From Xanthobacteraceae bacterium (GTDB lineage: Bacteria > Pseudomonadota > Alphaproteobacteria > Rhizobiales > Xanthobacteraceae), in assembly GCA_031291445.1 (NCBI GenBank), contig JARLJA010000121.1, forward strand, positions 1 through 50,876: 50,876 nucleotides of DNA. Direction: 5' to 3'. The position numbers were made by a program, and so were the translations under genes. This document shows positions 33,365-41,357 of this stretch, piece by piece (the stretch's first letter is position 1; each line of letters starts with the position of its first letter). The notes beneath the pieces are model-generated. The model did no database searches. It was not told where the DNA came from and saw only the letters and a program-made list of their open reading frames with translations.

Positions 33365-34314
33365 TGAGAGCCAGGGAAATACTGGTGGCCGCGGTCGCGG
33401 CGGCAGCGATCCTGCTGCTCACCCTCGCCGTCCCGTGGCTTCGCTTCGTGTTCACGATCGCGATCGCCAAGGGCATCACCGTTCTCGGAATTCTGGTGCT
33501 GCTGCGGGCGGGCCAGGTCAGTTTCGGCCATGCGCTTTATCTGTCGTTCGGTGCCTACATCGTCGCCTTCGCCGCGCCGTTCTGCCCGGAGGCGCTGCTG
33601 CTGCTCCCGCTCGCGGCGCTCGGAGCGACCTTGCTCGGCCTCGTGATCGGACTGTTCGTGTCGCGCTACCGCGACATCTTCTTCGGCATGCTGAACCTGG
33701 CGCTGAGCATGGTTTTCTACTCCACCCTGGAGAAATTCTATTCGATCACCCACGGCACCGACGGCATCCGGCTCGCCCGCACCACGTTTCTCGGCATGAC
33801 GCTGACGCCGGAAACCCAGGCATGGACCGCGCTCGGCCTGGCGCTGCTGCTGGCCGCGGTGTTCGCGATCCTGGTCCGGATCTATCTGGAATCGCCCATG
33901 GGGCATGGACTGTCGGCGATCAAGACGCGCGAAGCGCGTCTCGAATTCATGGGGATTTCCGCGCAACGCGTCCTGCTGGCCGCCTATGTGCTGTCGGCAT
34001 TCATGGCCGGGTGCGGCGGCTTCATCGTCGCCATGGCGACGCGCCAGGTCACGCCGTCCCTGGCCTACTGGACCGCGTCCGGCGAACTCGTCTTCATCGC
34101 CATTCTGGGCGGCACCGGCAGCGTGCTTGGACCGTTTCTCGGTGCCATCGCCTACGAGCTCACCCGCGTCTACGCGGCCGCACTTTTCGCAGAAGGCTGG
34201 CAGATGATCCTCGGCGCCGTCCTGCTGCTGGTCATCCTGTTCGCCCCGGGCGGCCTGTGGTCGATCCTGCGAAGGATGGCCCGCCAACGCGTCGGGCGGG
34301 ATGCCCGGCCGTGA
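33361..34314 (+). CDS. livM: HAAT family ABC permease, LivM-like
   Basis: Permease of 317 residues with multiple spans, showing the LivM blocks ITVLGILVLLRAGQVSFGHALYLSFGAY, LNLALSMVFYS, the loop ESPMGHGLSAIKTREARLEFMGI and the C-terminal GGTGSVLGPFLGAIAYEL. The ATG overlaps the livH stop (ATGA). The C-terminal end (RRMARQRVGRDARP) overlaps the GTG of livG, again with a 4-bp GTGA. Partner of LivH in a heteromeric channel. Confidence 0.94.
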   Translation: MMRAREILVAAVAAAAILLLTLAVPWLRFVFTIAIAKGITVLGILVLLRAGQVSFGHALYLSFGAYIVAFAAPFCPEALLLLPLAALGATLLGLVIGLFVSRYRDIFFGMLNLALSMVFYSTLEKFYSITHGTDGIRLARTTFLGMTLTPETQAWTALGLALLLAAVFAILVRIYLESPMGHGLSAIKTREARLEFMGISAQRVLLAAYVLSAFMAGCGGFIVAMATRQVTPSLAYWTASGELVFIAILGGTGSVLGPFLGAIAYELTRVYAAALFAEGWQMILGAVLLLVILFAPGGLWSILRRMARQRVGRDARP

Positions 34315-35081
34315 GCGTCTGTCTGTCGGCCCGCGGTTTGCACCTTGCCTTCGGCGGCGTCAGGGCCGCCGACGGCATCGACCTCGACGTCATGACCGGG
34401 GAGTTCCTGGCGATCATCGGGCCGAACGGCGCCGGCAAGACCACCTTCATCAACATGACGACCGGCTACCTGAAGCCGCTTGCCGGCAGCATCACGTTTT
34501 CCGGGCAGAGCATCATCGGGCTGACGCCGCGGCGCATCGTCGAGCTCGGCATCGCCAGGTCCTTTCAGCTGCCGCAGGTGTTTCTCGAGCACAGCGTGCT
34601 GGAGAACGTGGCGCTGGCGATCGCGGCGCGCACCGGCTTCTGGAAGCCCTCCCGTCCCCTGCTCTCGCCGGACGTCGCCGCCGAGGCCCACGACATCATC
34701 GCCAAGTTCGGACTTGCCGACATCGCCGACCGCGGCGCCGACACCCTCAACGAGGGCGCCCGCAAGCTGACCGACATCGCCATGGCGCTCGCCTTGCGGC
34801 CGCGCCTGCTACTCATGGACGAGCCGACCAGCGGGGTCGCGGCCGCGGACAAGATGGAGGTCGTCGCCACCCTCGCCCGCGTTCTCAGGGAGGCCGGCGT
34901 GACGGCGGTGTTCGTCGAGCACGACATGGAAGTGGTGGACCGGTTCGCCGATCGCGTCGCGGTGTGGTCGCAGGGCCGAATCTCGGCGCTCGGAACGCCC
35001 GGCGCCGTCCTCAGCGACCCCCGCGTTCAGCGTGACGTGATCGGAACCCGGCTGGTGGAGGCTCCGCATGCTTCGGCTTGA
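34311..35081 (+). CDS. livG: HAAT family ABC ATPase, LivG-like
   Basis: ATPase of 256 residues starting at a GTG that overlaps the livM stop (GTGA). Walker A is GPNGAGKTTFINMTTGYLKP, Walker B LLLMDEPTSGV, and the H-loop is in VFVEHDMEVVDRFADR. The usual LSYGQQR signature is replaced by LNEGARKLTDIAMAL, keeping only the Gly, which is a noteworthy departure although overall length and order are normal. It works with LivF in a heterodimeric ATPase. Confidence 0.92.
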   Translation: MSVCLSARGLHLAFGGVRAADGIDLDVMTGEFLAIIGPNGAGKTTFINMTTGYLKPLAGSITFSGQSIIGLTPRRIVELGIARSFQLPQVFLEHSVLENVALAIAARTGFWKPSRPLLSPDVAAEAHDIIAKFGLADIADRGADTLNEGARKLTDIAMALALRPRLLLMDEPTSGVAAADKMEVVATLARVLREAGVTAVFVEHDMEVVDRFADRVAVWSQGRISALGTPGAVLSDPRVQRDVIGTRLVEAPHASA

Positions 35082-35724
35082 CGAGGTCACCGTCGAGATC
35101 GCCGGGGTCACCGTGCTGCGCAAGGTGTCGCTACGGGTCCCGCCCGGCGGCCGGATCGCGCTGATCGGCCGCAATGGCGCGGGCAAGACCACGACATTGC
35201 GCGCCCTGATGGGATTGCTGCCCGCCAGGCACGGAACGCTCGCCATCGACGGCCGGGACTGCCGCGACATGCCGGCCCACCGTCGCGCCGCGCTCGGGGT
35301 CGGATACGCGCCCGAGGAACGACGCCTGTTCGGCAGCTTCTCGGTGCGCCAGAACATCCTGCTGCCAGCGGAAGTGCTCGGTCTTCCCGAAGCGGAGATC
35401 ACCCGCCGCGTCGAGACCATGTTCGACCTGCTGCCCGAGCTTCGCGAACTGGCCCCGCGTCGGGCCGCGGGACTGTCCGGCGGTCAGGGCAAGATGGTGG
35501 CACTCGGACGCGCCATCATGGTGGGAACCCGCGCGATCCTGCTCGACGAGCCGTTCCAGGGCCTCGCGCCGGCGCTCGCGCTGCGCTACGCCGAGGCGCT
35601 CCTGCAGCTGAAGTCCGCGCTTCCCGACGTCGCCATCCTGATCACCGAATCCAGCCCGGAGCTTCTCAAGCCGCTGGTCGAATCCACCTATGTCATCGAG
35701 CGCGGCGAGATCGCCGCCGCCTAA
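35068..35724 (+). CDS. livF: HAAT family ABC ATPase, LivF-like
   Basis: ATPase of 218 residues, a little shorter than usual LivF (about 235). Walker A is GRNGAGKTTTLRALMGLLP, the Q-loop region GYAPEERRLFGSFSVRQN, the signature LSGGQGKMVALGRAIM and Walker B AILLDEPFQGLAP. The gene begins 14 bp inside livG. An intact LSGGQ signature here contrasts with the degenerate one in LivG, as is seen in ATPase pairs with one consensus and one degenerate site. Confidence 0.92.
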   Translation: MLRLDEVTVEIAGVTVLRKVSLRVPPGGRIALIGRNGAGKTTTLRALMGLLPARHGTLAIDGRDCRDMPAHRRAALGVGYAPEERRLFGSFSVRQNILLPAEVLGLPEAEITRRVETMFDLLPELRELAPRRAAGLSGGQGKMVALGRAIMVGTRAILLDEPFQGLAPALALRYAEALLQLKSALPDVAILITESSPELLKPLVESTYVIERGEIAAA

Positions 35725-35748
35725 TTCGCCTTCGCAGGAGCACGGCAC

Positions 35749-37182
35749 ATGATCACGCATCAGAACTTCATCGCCGGGAAATGGGTGGGGACCGCCGCCG
35801 CGCTTGCCGTCATCAACCCGTCCGACGGCTCGAAAATGGCCGAGATCGCCCGCAGCGGCGCCGCGGAGATCGACGCCGCGGTGCGCGCCGGCCATGACGC
35901 GCTGAATGGACCGTGGGGCAAGCTCGATGCGGTTTCGCGCGGCCGGCTGCTGGCGCGCCTGGCCGACCTGATCCGCCGCGACGCCGATGCCCTGGCGAAA
36001 CAGGAGAGCGAGGACGTCGGCAAGCCGACGTCGCTGGCGCGCAACGACGTCGCGGTCTGCGCGCGCTACTTCGAGTACTACGGCGCGGCGGCGGACAAGG
36101 TCCACGGCGAGACCATTCCGTTTCAGACCGGTTTCAGCGTGATGACCTTTTACGAGCCCCACGGCGTCACCGCGCACATCGTGCCATGGAACTATCCGCT
36201 GCAGATGACCGGGCGCTCGGTGGCGCCCTCGCTCGCCATGGGCAACGCCATCGTCCTCAAGCCGGCGGAGGATACCTCGCTCACGGCGCTGATGCTGGCG
36301 CGCCTCGCCGAGGAGGCCGGATTTCCACCCGGCGTCTTCAACGTGGTCACCGGCCTGGGCGAGGAAGCCGGCGCCGCGCTGTCGGCGCATCCGGGAATCG
36401 GCCACATCAGCTTCACCGGATCGCGCGAGGTCGGCGTCCTGATCCAGTCCGCAGCGGCGAGAAATACGATCCCCGTCACGCTCGAGCTTGGCGGCAAGTC
36501 TCCGCAGGTGGTGTTTTCAGACGCCGAGTTCGGCGATGCATCCACGACCATCGTGCGGGGCATCACCGCCAACGCCGGACAGACCTGCAGCGCCGGCTCG
36601 CGCGCGCTGATCGAAGACAGTATCTATGACAGCTTCACCGGCCTGCTGGCCTCGAAGTTCAAGGCGCTGCGCGTCGGTTCGGCCAGCCAGGATCTCGACC
36701 TCGGCCCGGTGGTCAACGCCACCCAGAAGGCGCGCATCGAAACCTATCTCGACCTCGCGCGGCGCGACGGGCTGCCCATCCTGGCGGAGGGTGAATACGG
36801 TACCAACCTTCCGGCCGGCGGTTTCTATGTGAAGCCAACGTTGATCGGCGATGTTCCGCCCGATCACCCGCTGGCCCAGGAGGAGATCTTCGGGCCCGTC
36901 CTCGTCGCCATCCGCTTCCGCGATGAGGCGGACGCGGTGCGGATCGCCAACGGCACGCCCTACGGCCTGTCGGCGGGAGTCTGGACCTCGGACCTCGGCC
37001 GTTCGATGCGGCTCGCGCACACCATCCAGTCGGGCCAGGTGTTCGTGAACAACTACGGCTCCGGCGGCGGAGTCGAACTTCCGTTCGGCGGCACCAAGGG
37101 CTCCGGTCACGGCCGCGAGAAGGGCTTCGAGGCGCTCTACGCCTTCGGCGCCCTCAAGACCGTCACGATCCGGCACGGCTGA
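35749..37182 (+). CDS. NAD(P)-dependent aldehyde dehydrogenase
   Basis: ALDH-superfamily enzyme of 477 residues. Cofactor segment IVPWNYPLQM, SFTGSREVG, catalytic Glu246 in LELGGKSP and nucleophile Cys280 in NAGQTCSAGSR are all present; the C-terminal part has EEIFGPVL and LPFGGTKGSGHGREKG. An AGGAG box nine bases before the ATG and the 24-bp distance from livF place it in the Liv operon. It probably oxidises an aldehyde derived from the transported substrate. A remnant of a GMC alcohol oxidase or dehydrogenase gene lies directly downstream, which would supply the aldehyde in an intact version of the pathway. Confidence 0.94.
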   Translation: MITHQNFIAGKWVGTAAALAVINPSDGSKMAEIARSGAAEIDAAVRAGHDALNGPWGKLDAVSRGRLLARLADLIRRDADALAKQESEDVGKPTSLARNDVAVCARYFEYYGAAADKVHGETIPFQTGFSVMTFYEPHGVTAHIVPWNYPLQMTGRSVAPSLAMGNAIVLKPAEDTSLTALMLARLAEEAGFPPGVFNVVTGLGEEAGAALSAHPGIGHISFTGSREVGVLIQSAAARNTIPVTLELGGKSPQVVFSDAEFGDASTTIVRGITANAGQTCSAGSRALIEDSIYDSFTGLLASKFKALRVGSASQDLDLGPVVNATQKARIETYLDLARRDGLPILAEGEYGTNLPAGGFYVKPTLIGDVPPDHPLAQEEIFGPVLVAIRFRDEADAVRIANGTPYGLSAGVWTSDLGRSMRLAHTIQSGQVFVNNYGSGGGVELPFGGTKGSGHGREKGFEALYAFGALKTVTIRHG

Positions 37183-37765
37183 CGGAGTTGACGCCTGACG
37201 AAACGCCCCTCCCGGTGCCGCCGCGCTGCCGACTTTGTTCGACCAAGGGAGCAGAGACTTCAGGTACGATCGTAGCCACGATCTTCGACGCCGCCAGCAC
37301 CACGAAGTCGGGACGCGGACGATGCCCTGGCGGTGGTAGACCGACGGCCGCGCGTCCATGGCATGGGCGGCCTGCGCATCGTCGTATGCCGACGATTACC
37401 CTTGGAAACACGAACACGCCTACCACAATGATAGCGGAAAAAGGGCTCGTCCAGGATGGACGGTGGAGCATGACAGCCGGCGCGTGATGCCCCCGAAACC
37501 GGACACGACGCGGACAAGCAGAAACCGACGCGTCTGCCCCACTTCGGACCATCGACAACCACCGTCGATGACACCGTACGGGGCCGATTTGGCAGGTCCC
37601 GTTCCTTCGAGGCGTGACGTGCGGCGACCTGTTCGGTGAGTACCAACAATGATCTCTTAACCAACCCCGCAACTCAACATCGCGTCTTTTCCAAGATGCA
37701 AATCGTTTGTGCTGTGCTCCGCTGTACGCAACTTACCGTCTCTCACTCTACCTGGGAGGCCCACA
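37183..37765. other. Gene-poor region with a GMC gene remnant and accessory DNA
   Basis: 583 bp between the aldehyde dehydrogenase and the small membrane-protein gene. The left part (37240-37468) is the decayed GMC fragment listed separately. The remainder (about 37470-37765) holds no credible gene. It becomes less GC-rich to the right and ends with the ribosome binding site GGGAGG before the ATG at 37766. Confidence 0.6.
37240..37468 (+). pseudogene. Decayed 3' fragment of a GMC oxidoreductase gene
   Basis: The translated pieces line up in order with the C-terminus of the intact GMC enzyme at 24424-26043: GTIVATIFDAASTTKSGRG (compare GTTIFHPVGTAKMGRP); then in another frame DDALAVVDRRPRVHGMGGLR (compare DDPLAVVDERLRVHGMGGLR); then in the first frame again MPTITLGNTNTPTTMIAEKG (compare MPTITSGNTNTPTAMIAEKG). 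Two frame changes and a short internal deletion separate them, and the catalytic His has been lost. It lies just after the aldehyde dehydrogenase gene, where a functional alcohol-oxidising GMC gene would make sense. Confidence 0.8.
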
Positions 37766-38291
37766 ATGACGTTTCTATTCGCATATTACGGGACTCTGAG
37801 TGCCCCCCCCCGGCTGGCCGGTCCACCAGATATACGTAACTGAGGCCGCATTCGTCATTGTGGCGCTCGTCTGTGCTCTTGTATTGAAGCGCATCGCAAC
37901 GCAATGGATCCGCAATGTCATTGCGGTGGTTGGAGGATTCAGCGCTGGTTTTGGCTTGATCATGCCTTTAGAGCTCGCGCCGCTTTTCTTTCACGCGCCT
38001 GGCGAAATCATGTTGGGCACAATCGCGCTGAATCTAGCCTATCCGGTCGCGGTGATCCTTTTCATCCTGCTGTACAAGGATTTCATGCTCGCACCTCAAA
38101 ACGACGAGGCCGAGCATGAACTCCCGGCTGCATCGAATTCCGCCGTCGACCTCGGCGATGCCGACACCGAACGCGCCGCGCGCGATCTTCTCAGCGTCAT
38201 TCGCACACATCCCGGGCAGTTCGATGCCAACTTGGATGCGGCGCTCCAACAACTCATAGACCGCCTCGGTCCGTCGCCGCCCGCCGCCTGA
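37766..38291 (+). CDS. Small membrane protein gene with apparent frameshift in a C9 run
   Basis: The downstream frame, open from 37800 or earlier to 38291, encodes about 160 residues with three membrane spans (TEAAFVIVALVCALVL, the segment around VIAVVGGFSAGFGLIMPLEL, and LAYPVAVILFILLY) and a hydrophilic C-terminal helix region. It has no ATG of its own near the start. The ATG at 37766 has a good GGGAGG box but reads only 24 codons in the other frame. The two frames meet at nine consecutive C (37803-37811); eight C would give one continuous protein beginning MTFLFAYYGTLSAPPGWPVH. It could be a sequencing error, a phase-variable switch or a real mutation. I do not recognise the family. Confidence 0.55.
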
Positions 38292-38427
38292 GCGGCGCCT
38301 AGTATGGTCAGATTTTGGCACTTCTCCGACGTCACACGATATCCAACTGAAGTCCGCAACGCGCTTTAATCGGACCTCCGCCGACCAAAATTTATGGGTT
38401 CGCGCCCCTTGGTAACGTTGCCTCCTG

Positions 38428-39984
38428 CTACGGCCTGATCGCCATCGCCACTGGCCCAGGCGTCCGCAGCGGCTCGGCGAGCCGGGCGAAATCGCACAGC
38501 AGCGACCGCGTCCGGCGCGGATCGATGATCTCCTCGACCCAGAACTTCTCGGCGGAGCGGAACGGCGAGCGCAGCTTGTTGAGCCGCTCCTCGATCTCGG
38601 CGAGCTTGGCCGCCGGATCGTCCGCCGCATCGATCTCGGCGCGGTAGGCGGCCTCGATGCCGCCCTCGAGCGGCAGCGAGCCCCACGACGCCGACGGCCA
38701 GGCGTAGCGCAGCGACAGGCGGCCGGCGGGCTGGTTGGCGGCGCCGGCGACGCCGAACGCGTTGCGCACGATCACCGTGCACCACGGAATGGTGGTCTGG
38801 TTCATCGCCGCCATGGCGCGGACCCCATGGCGGATGGTGGCGGTGCGCTCGGCCTCGAGCCCGATCAGGAAACCGGGACAGTCGGCGAGATAGACCACCG
38901 GCAGGTGAAACGTCTCGGCGAGGTCGACGAAGCGCACGATCTTCTGGCAGGCTTCCGCCGTCCACGCCCCGCCGTAGTGATAGGGGTCGCCGGCGAGCAG
39001 CGCCACCGCGCGGCCGTCGAGCCGGGCCAGCCCGGTGATGATCGAACGGCCGAAATTCTGGCCCATCTCGAAGAGCGAGCCGCGGTCGACCACCGTCTCG
39101 ATGATCTGCCGCATCTTGTAGACCTGGCGGCGGTTGCGCGGGACGGCCTTCATCAGTTTCTCGTCGCCGCGCTCGGGATCGTCGTCGCAGGGCAGCGTCG
39201 GCGGCAGGTCCCAGACCGACGACGGCAGATAGGACAGGAAGCGCCGCGCGCAGGCGAAGGCCTCCTCCTCCGTCTCGACCGCATGGTCGACGGCGCCGCT
39301 CCGGGTCTGGATCTCCCAGCCACCGAGCTCGTGCTTGTCGAGCTTCTGTCCGAGCCGCGCCACCACCGGCGGTCCGGCGACGAACATCGCCGACGTCTTG
39401 GTCATCACCGAATAGTGGCTGGCCGCGAGCCGCGCGGCGCCGAGCCCGGCCACCGATCCGAGCCCGAGGCCGACCACCGGGACCTGCGCCAGGTTCGCGG
39501 TGGTGACGTAAAACCCCTGGGTGCCGCCGATGCCGCCGGGCAGGTTGGCCGCGCCGGTGGTCTCGATGGTCTTGACCGAGCCGCCGCCGCCGGAGCCCTC
39601 GATGACGCGAATGATCGGGAGCCGGAACGCCGCCGCCATGTTCTCCGCCATCAGGGGCTTCTGCGGAAGCGAGGCGTCGGCCGAGCCGCCGCGCACGGTG
39701 AAGTCGTCGCCGACCACCACCACCGCACGGCCGTCGATGCGGGCGCGCCCGAACACGCAATTGGCCGGCGTCAGGTCGCGCAGGTCGCCGGCCGCGTCGT
39801 AGTCGCCCTTGCCGGCGATGGCGCCGACCTCGTGAAAGGTCCGTTCGTCGACCAGGCGGTCGATGCGCTCGCGAACCGTCAGCCGCCCGGCTTCATGTTG
39901 CCGCTTCACCTTGTCGGCGCCGCCCATCCGGCGCGCGAACGCCTCCCGGCGCGCCAGTTCGTCCAGCTCCGGCTTCCAGTTCAT
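38428..39984 (-). CDS. Acyl-CoA carboxylase carboxyltransferase subunit
   Basis: Carboxyltransferase of 518 residues, crotonase-type fold duplicated in N- and C-halves, similar to beta subunits of propionyl-/methylcrotonyl-/acyl-CoA carboxylases. The N-half shows GKGDYDAAGDLRDLTPANCVFGRARIDGR and EGSGGGGSVKT; the C-half shows FGRSIITGLARLDGRAVALLAGDP, LADCPGFLIG and RLSLRYAWPSASWGSLPLEGGIEAAY. The start at 39984 (MNWKPELDEL) lies inside the 3' end of the IclR gene, with a GGGAGAC box. The biotin carrier is encoded divergently nearby, but no biotin carboxylase gene is in the window, so the enzyme must share one encoded elsewhere. The substrate cannot be assigned. Confidence 0.92.
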   Translation of the reverse strand: MNWKPELDELARREAFARRMGGADKVKRQHEAGRLTVRERIDRLVDERTFHEVGAIAGKGDYDAAGDLRDLTPANCVFGRARIDGRAVVVVGDDFTVRGGSADASLPQKPLMAENMAAAFRLPIIRVIEGSGGGGSVKTIETTGAANLPGGIGGTQGFYVTTANLAQVPVVGLGLGSVAGLGAARLAASHYSVMTKTSAMFVAGPPVVARLGQKLDKHELGGWEIQTRSGAVDHAVETEEEAFACARRFLSYLPSSVWDLPPTLPCDDDPERGDEKLMKAVPRNRRQVYKMRQIIETVVDRGSLFEMGQNFGRSIITGLARLDGRAVALLAGDPYHYGGAWTAEACQKIVRFVDLAETFHLPVVYLADCPGFLIGLEAERTATIRHGVRAMAAMNQTTIPWCTVIVRNAFGVAGAANQPAGRLSLRYAWPSASWGSLPLEGGIEAAYRAEIDAADDPAAKLAEIEERLNKLRSPFRSAEKFWVEEIIDPRRTRSLLCDFARLAEPLRTPGPVAMAIRP

Positions 39985-40876
39985 GTCCTGTCTCCCTTGC
40001 GCCGCGCGCTTCCGACGGCTTCTGCTTGCGTGGCGACGCGGTCTCGGCAACGAACGGATTGTCCTCGACGCTGTCGGAGAGCTTCTGGACCGCCGCTGAC
40101 AGCTGCAGCAGCCGCGGCGCGACCTCCTCGCGCAGGCGCCGCTCGTCGTACATCGCCGACAGCAGTCCGATGGTGATCACCAGGAAGTCGCGATACCGCG
40201 GCGACCACAGCGGCACCGAGATGCCGGAAATATGCGGATTCCACAGGCCGCACGACACCACGAAGCCGTCGTCGCGCAGCGCGCGGCGGTTGGCCTCGAT
40301 CCGCGCGTCGAGCAGCCGGGCATCGTCCGGGGTCTCGCGCGTCATGTCCGCCAGCAGCGCCCGGTAGCGCTCCGTTCCGAGCGCGGCGGTGTAGGCATGG
40401 CCGGCCGCGGTCCGCGCGATCGCGATCCGGCTGCCCGTGGTCGACTGCAGCCCCACCACGTCATAGGCGCGGGCGTATTCCAGATAGACCATGTGGAAGC
40501 GGTCGGGCGCGACGAAGCCGATGGTGCCCGGGATCGCCTCCGCGACGTCCTGCATCATCAGCCGGATCAGCGGCCGGAATCGCAGGCCGCGGGTCATCGA
40601 TACGCTCATGGCGATGGCGCCCGGCCCGAGCCGGTACTTCTGGTCCTGCGGCAGATAGACCAGTTGCCCCATGCGCGTCAGCGTGTGCGTCAGGCGCGAC
40701 ACCGTCGAGCGCGGCAGGCGACAGCGGCTGGCGATCTCGAGATTGCCGAGCCGCATGTCCTGGCCCTCGAAGCACCGCATGATGTCGAAGGCGCGGGACA
40801 CGACCTGGATCACGTCGCCGTCCGCGCCATCGGCCGCGCCGTCCTGGCGGCCGAGACGCTCCGACCGGCGGCCCAT
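39893..40876 (-). CDS. IclR family transcriptional regulator
   Basis: A 327-residue IclR-type regulator. The N-terminal winged HTH is at about residues 20-80 (VIQVVSRAFDIMRCFEGQDMRLGNLEIASRCRLPRSTVSRLTHTL). The ligand-binding domain follows (LIRLMMQDVAEAIPGTIGFVAPDR, GSRIAIARTAAGHAYTAAL, ISGISVPLWS). The C-terminal ~40 residues are an Arg/Gly/Ala-rich extension that overlaps the carboxyltransferase start by 92 bp. The ATG at 40876 has GGAGGAG upstream. It is transcribed with the carboxyltransferase gene and divergently from the biotin carrier, so it probably controls both from the shared region. Confidence 0.93.
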   Translation of the reverse strand: MGRRSERLGRQDGAADGADGDVIQVVSRAFDIMRCFEGQDMRLGNLEIASRCRLPRSTVSRLTHTLTRMGQLVYLPQDQKYRLGPGAIAMSVSMTRGLRFRPLIRLMMQDVAEAIPGTIGFVAPDRFHMVYLEYARAYDVVGLQSTTGSRIAIARTAAGHAYTAALGTERYRALLADMTRETPDDARLLDARIEANRRALRDDGFVVSCGLWNPHISGISVPLWSPRYRDFLVITIGLLSAMYDERRLREEVAPRLLQLSAAVQKLSDSVEDNPFVAETASPRKQKPSEARGARETGHELEAGAGRTGAPGGVRAPDGRRRQGEAAT

Positions 40877-40978
40877 CAGGCGCTCCTCCACCGACGTGCC
40901 GCCGCACGACCCGCGCGCCCTACCCTCGCTCCCGTCATAGCTGCCTCCCGTGTTTTCGTTTTTTCGTATTTTTGTTTT

Positions 40979-41002
40979 TTCCGCAGAGCGGAATAAAATT
41001 CC
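40979..41002. promoter_or_regulatory. Candidate IclR operator between regulator and biotin carrier genes
   Basis: TTCCGCAGAGCGGAA (40979-40993) is a perfect 6-bp inverted repeat with a 3-base centre, and it overlaps a second one, GGAATAAAATTCC (40990-41002). Overlapping palindromes of this size next to a divergently transcribed IclR gene fit an operator. A T-rich stretch (40951-40980) adjoins it and may be part of the promoters. Confidence 0.5.
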
Positions 41003-41059
41003 ACTTTGTCGACAACGCTACCTCAGGCAATGTCAGCCGACAACATGCCGGGAGGAGAC

Positions 41060-41281
41060 GTGGCGGAAATCAGGATCATCACTGAAGTCGCGGGGCGCGT
41101 TTGCGAGCTGCTTCAGGACATCGGTGCGCAGATCGCCGATGGCGACGACATCGCGTTGATCGAGGCGATGAAGATGGAAATTCCGGTCGCGTCCAGCGCC
41201 GCCGGCACGATCACGCAGATCGTGGTCAAGGTCGACGACGTCGTCGCCGAGGGACAGACCATCGCGATCATCGAAACCTAG
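41060..41281 (+). CDS. Biotin carboxyl carrier protein (small biotinyl-domain protein)
   Basis: A 73-residue free-standing biotinyl domain. The biotinylation motif is EAMKME with the modified Lys at residue 38, and the hammerhead fold is complete from EIRIITEVAGRVCELLQDIGAQIADGDD to the end. The GTG start at 41060 follows GGGAGG with close spacing, and the resulting MAEI... N-terminus is that of stand-alone carriers. An upstream ATG at 41030 or the longer frame from 41006 would add unrelated residues. It presumably serves the divergently encoded carboxyltransferase. Its stop codon TAG is already inside a dispersed repeat copy. Confidence 0.88.
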   Translation: MAEIRIITEVAGRVCELLQDIGAQIADGDDIALIEAMKMEIPVASSAAGTITQIVVKVDDVVAEGQTIAIIET

Positions 41282-41310
41282 TCCTAGCGATCCGTCGAAG
41301 ACGGATCGCG
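41279..41310. repeat. Direct repeat copy 1 with internal palindrome
   Basis: A 32-bp copy that differs from 41441-41472 at one position. It contains CGATCCGTC and GACGGATCG, 9-bp inverted arms around a 3-base loop. The copy begins at the TAG stop codon of the biotin carrier gene. Confidence 0.8.
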
Positions 41311-41357
41311 CGGCCGGGCCATCACGACAATGGATGGAGCGAACGCCGTGCCCACAT

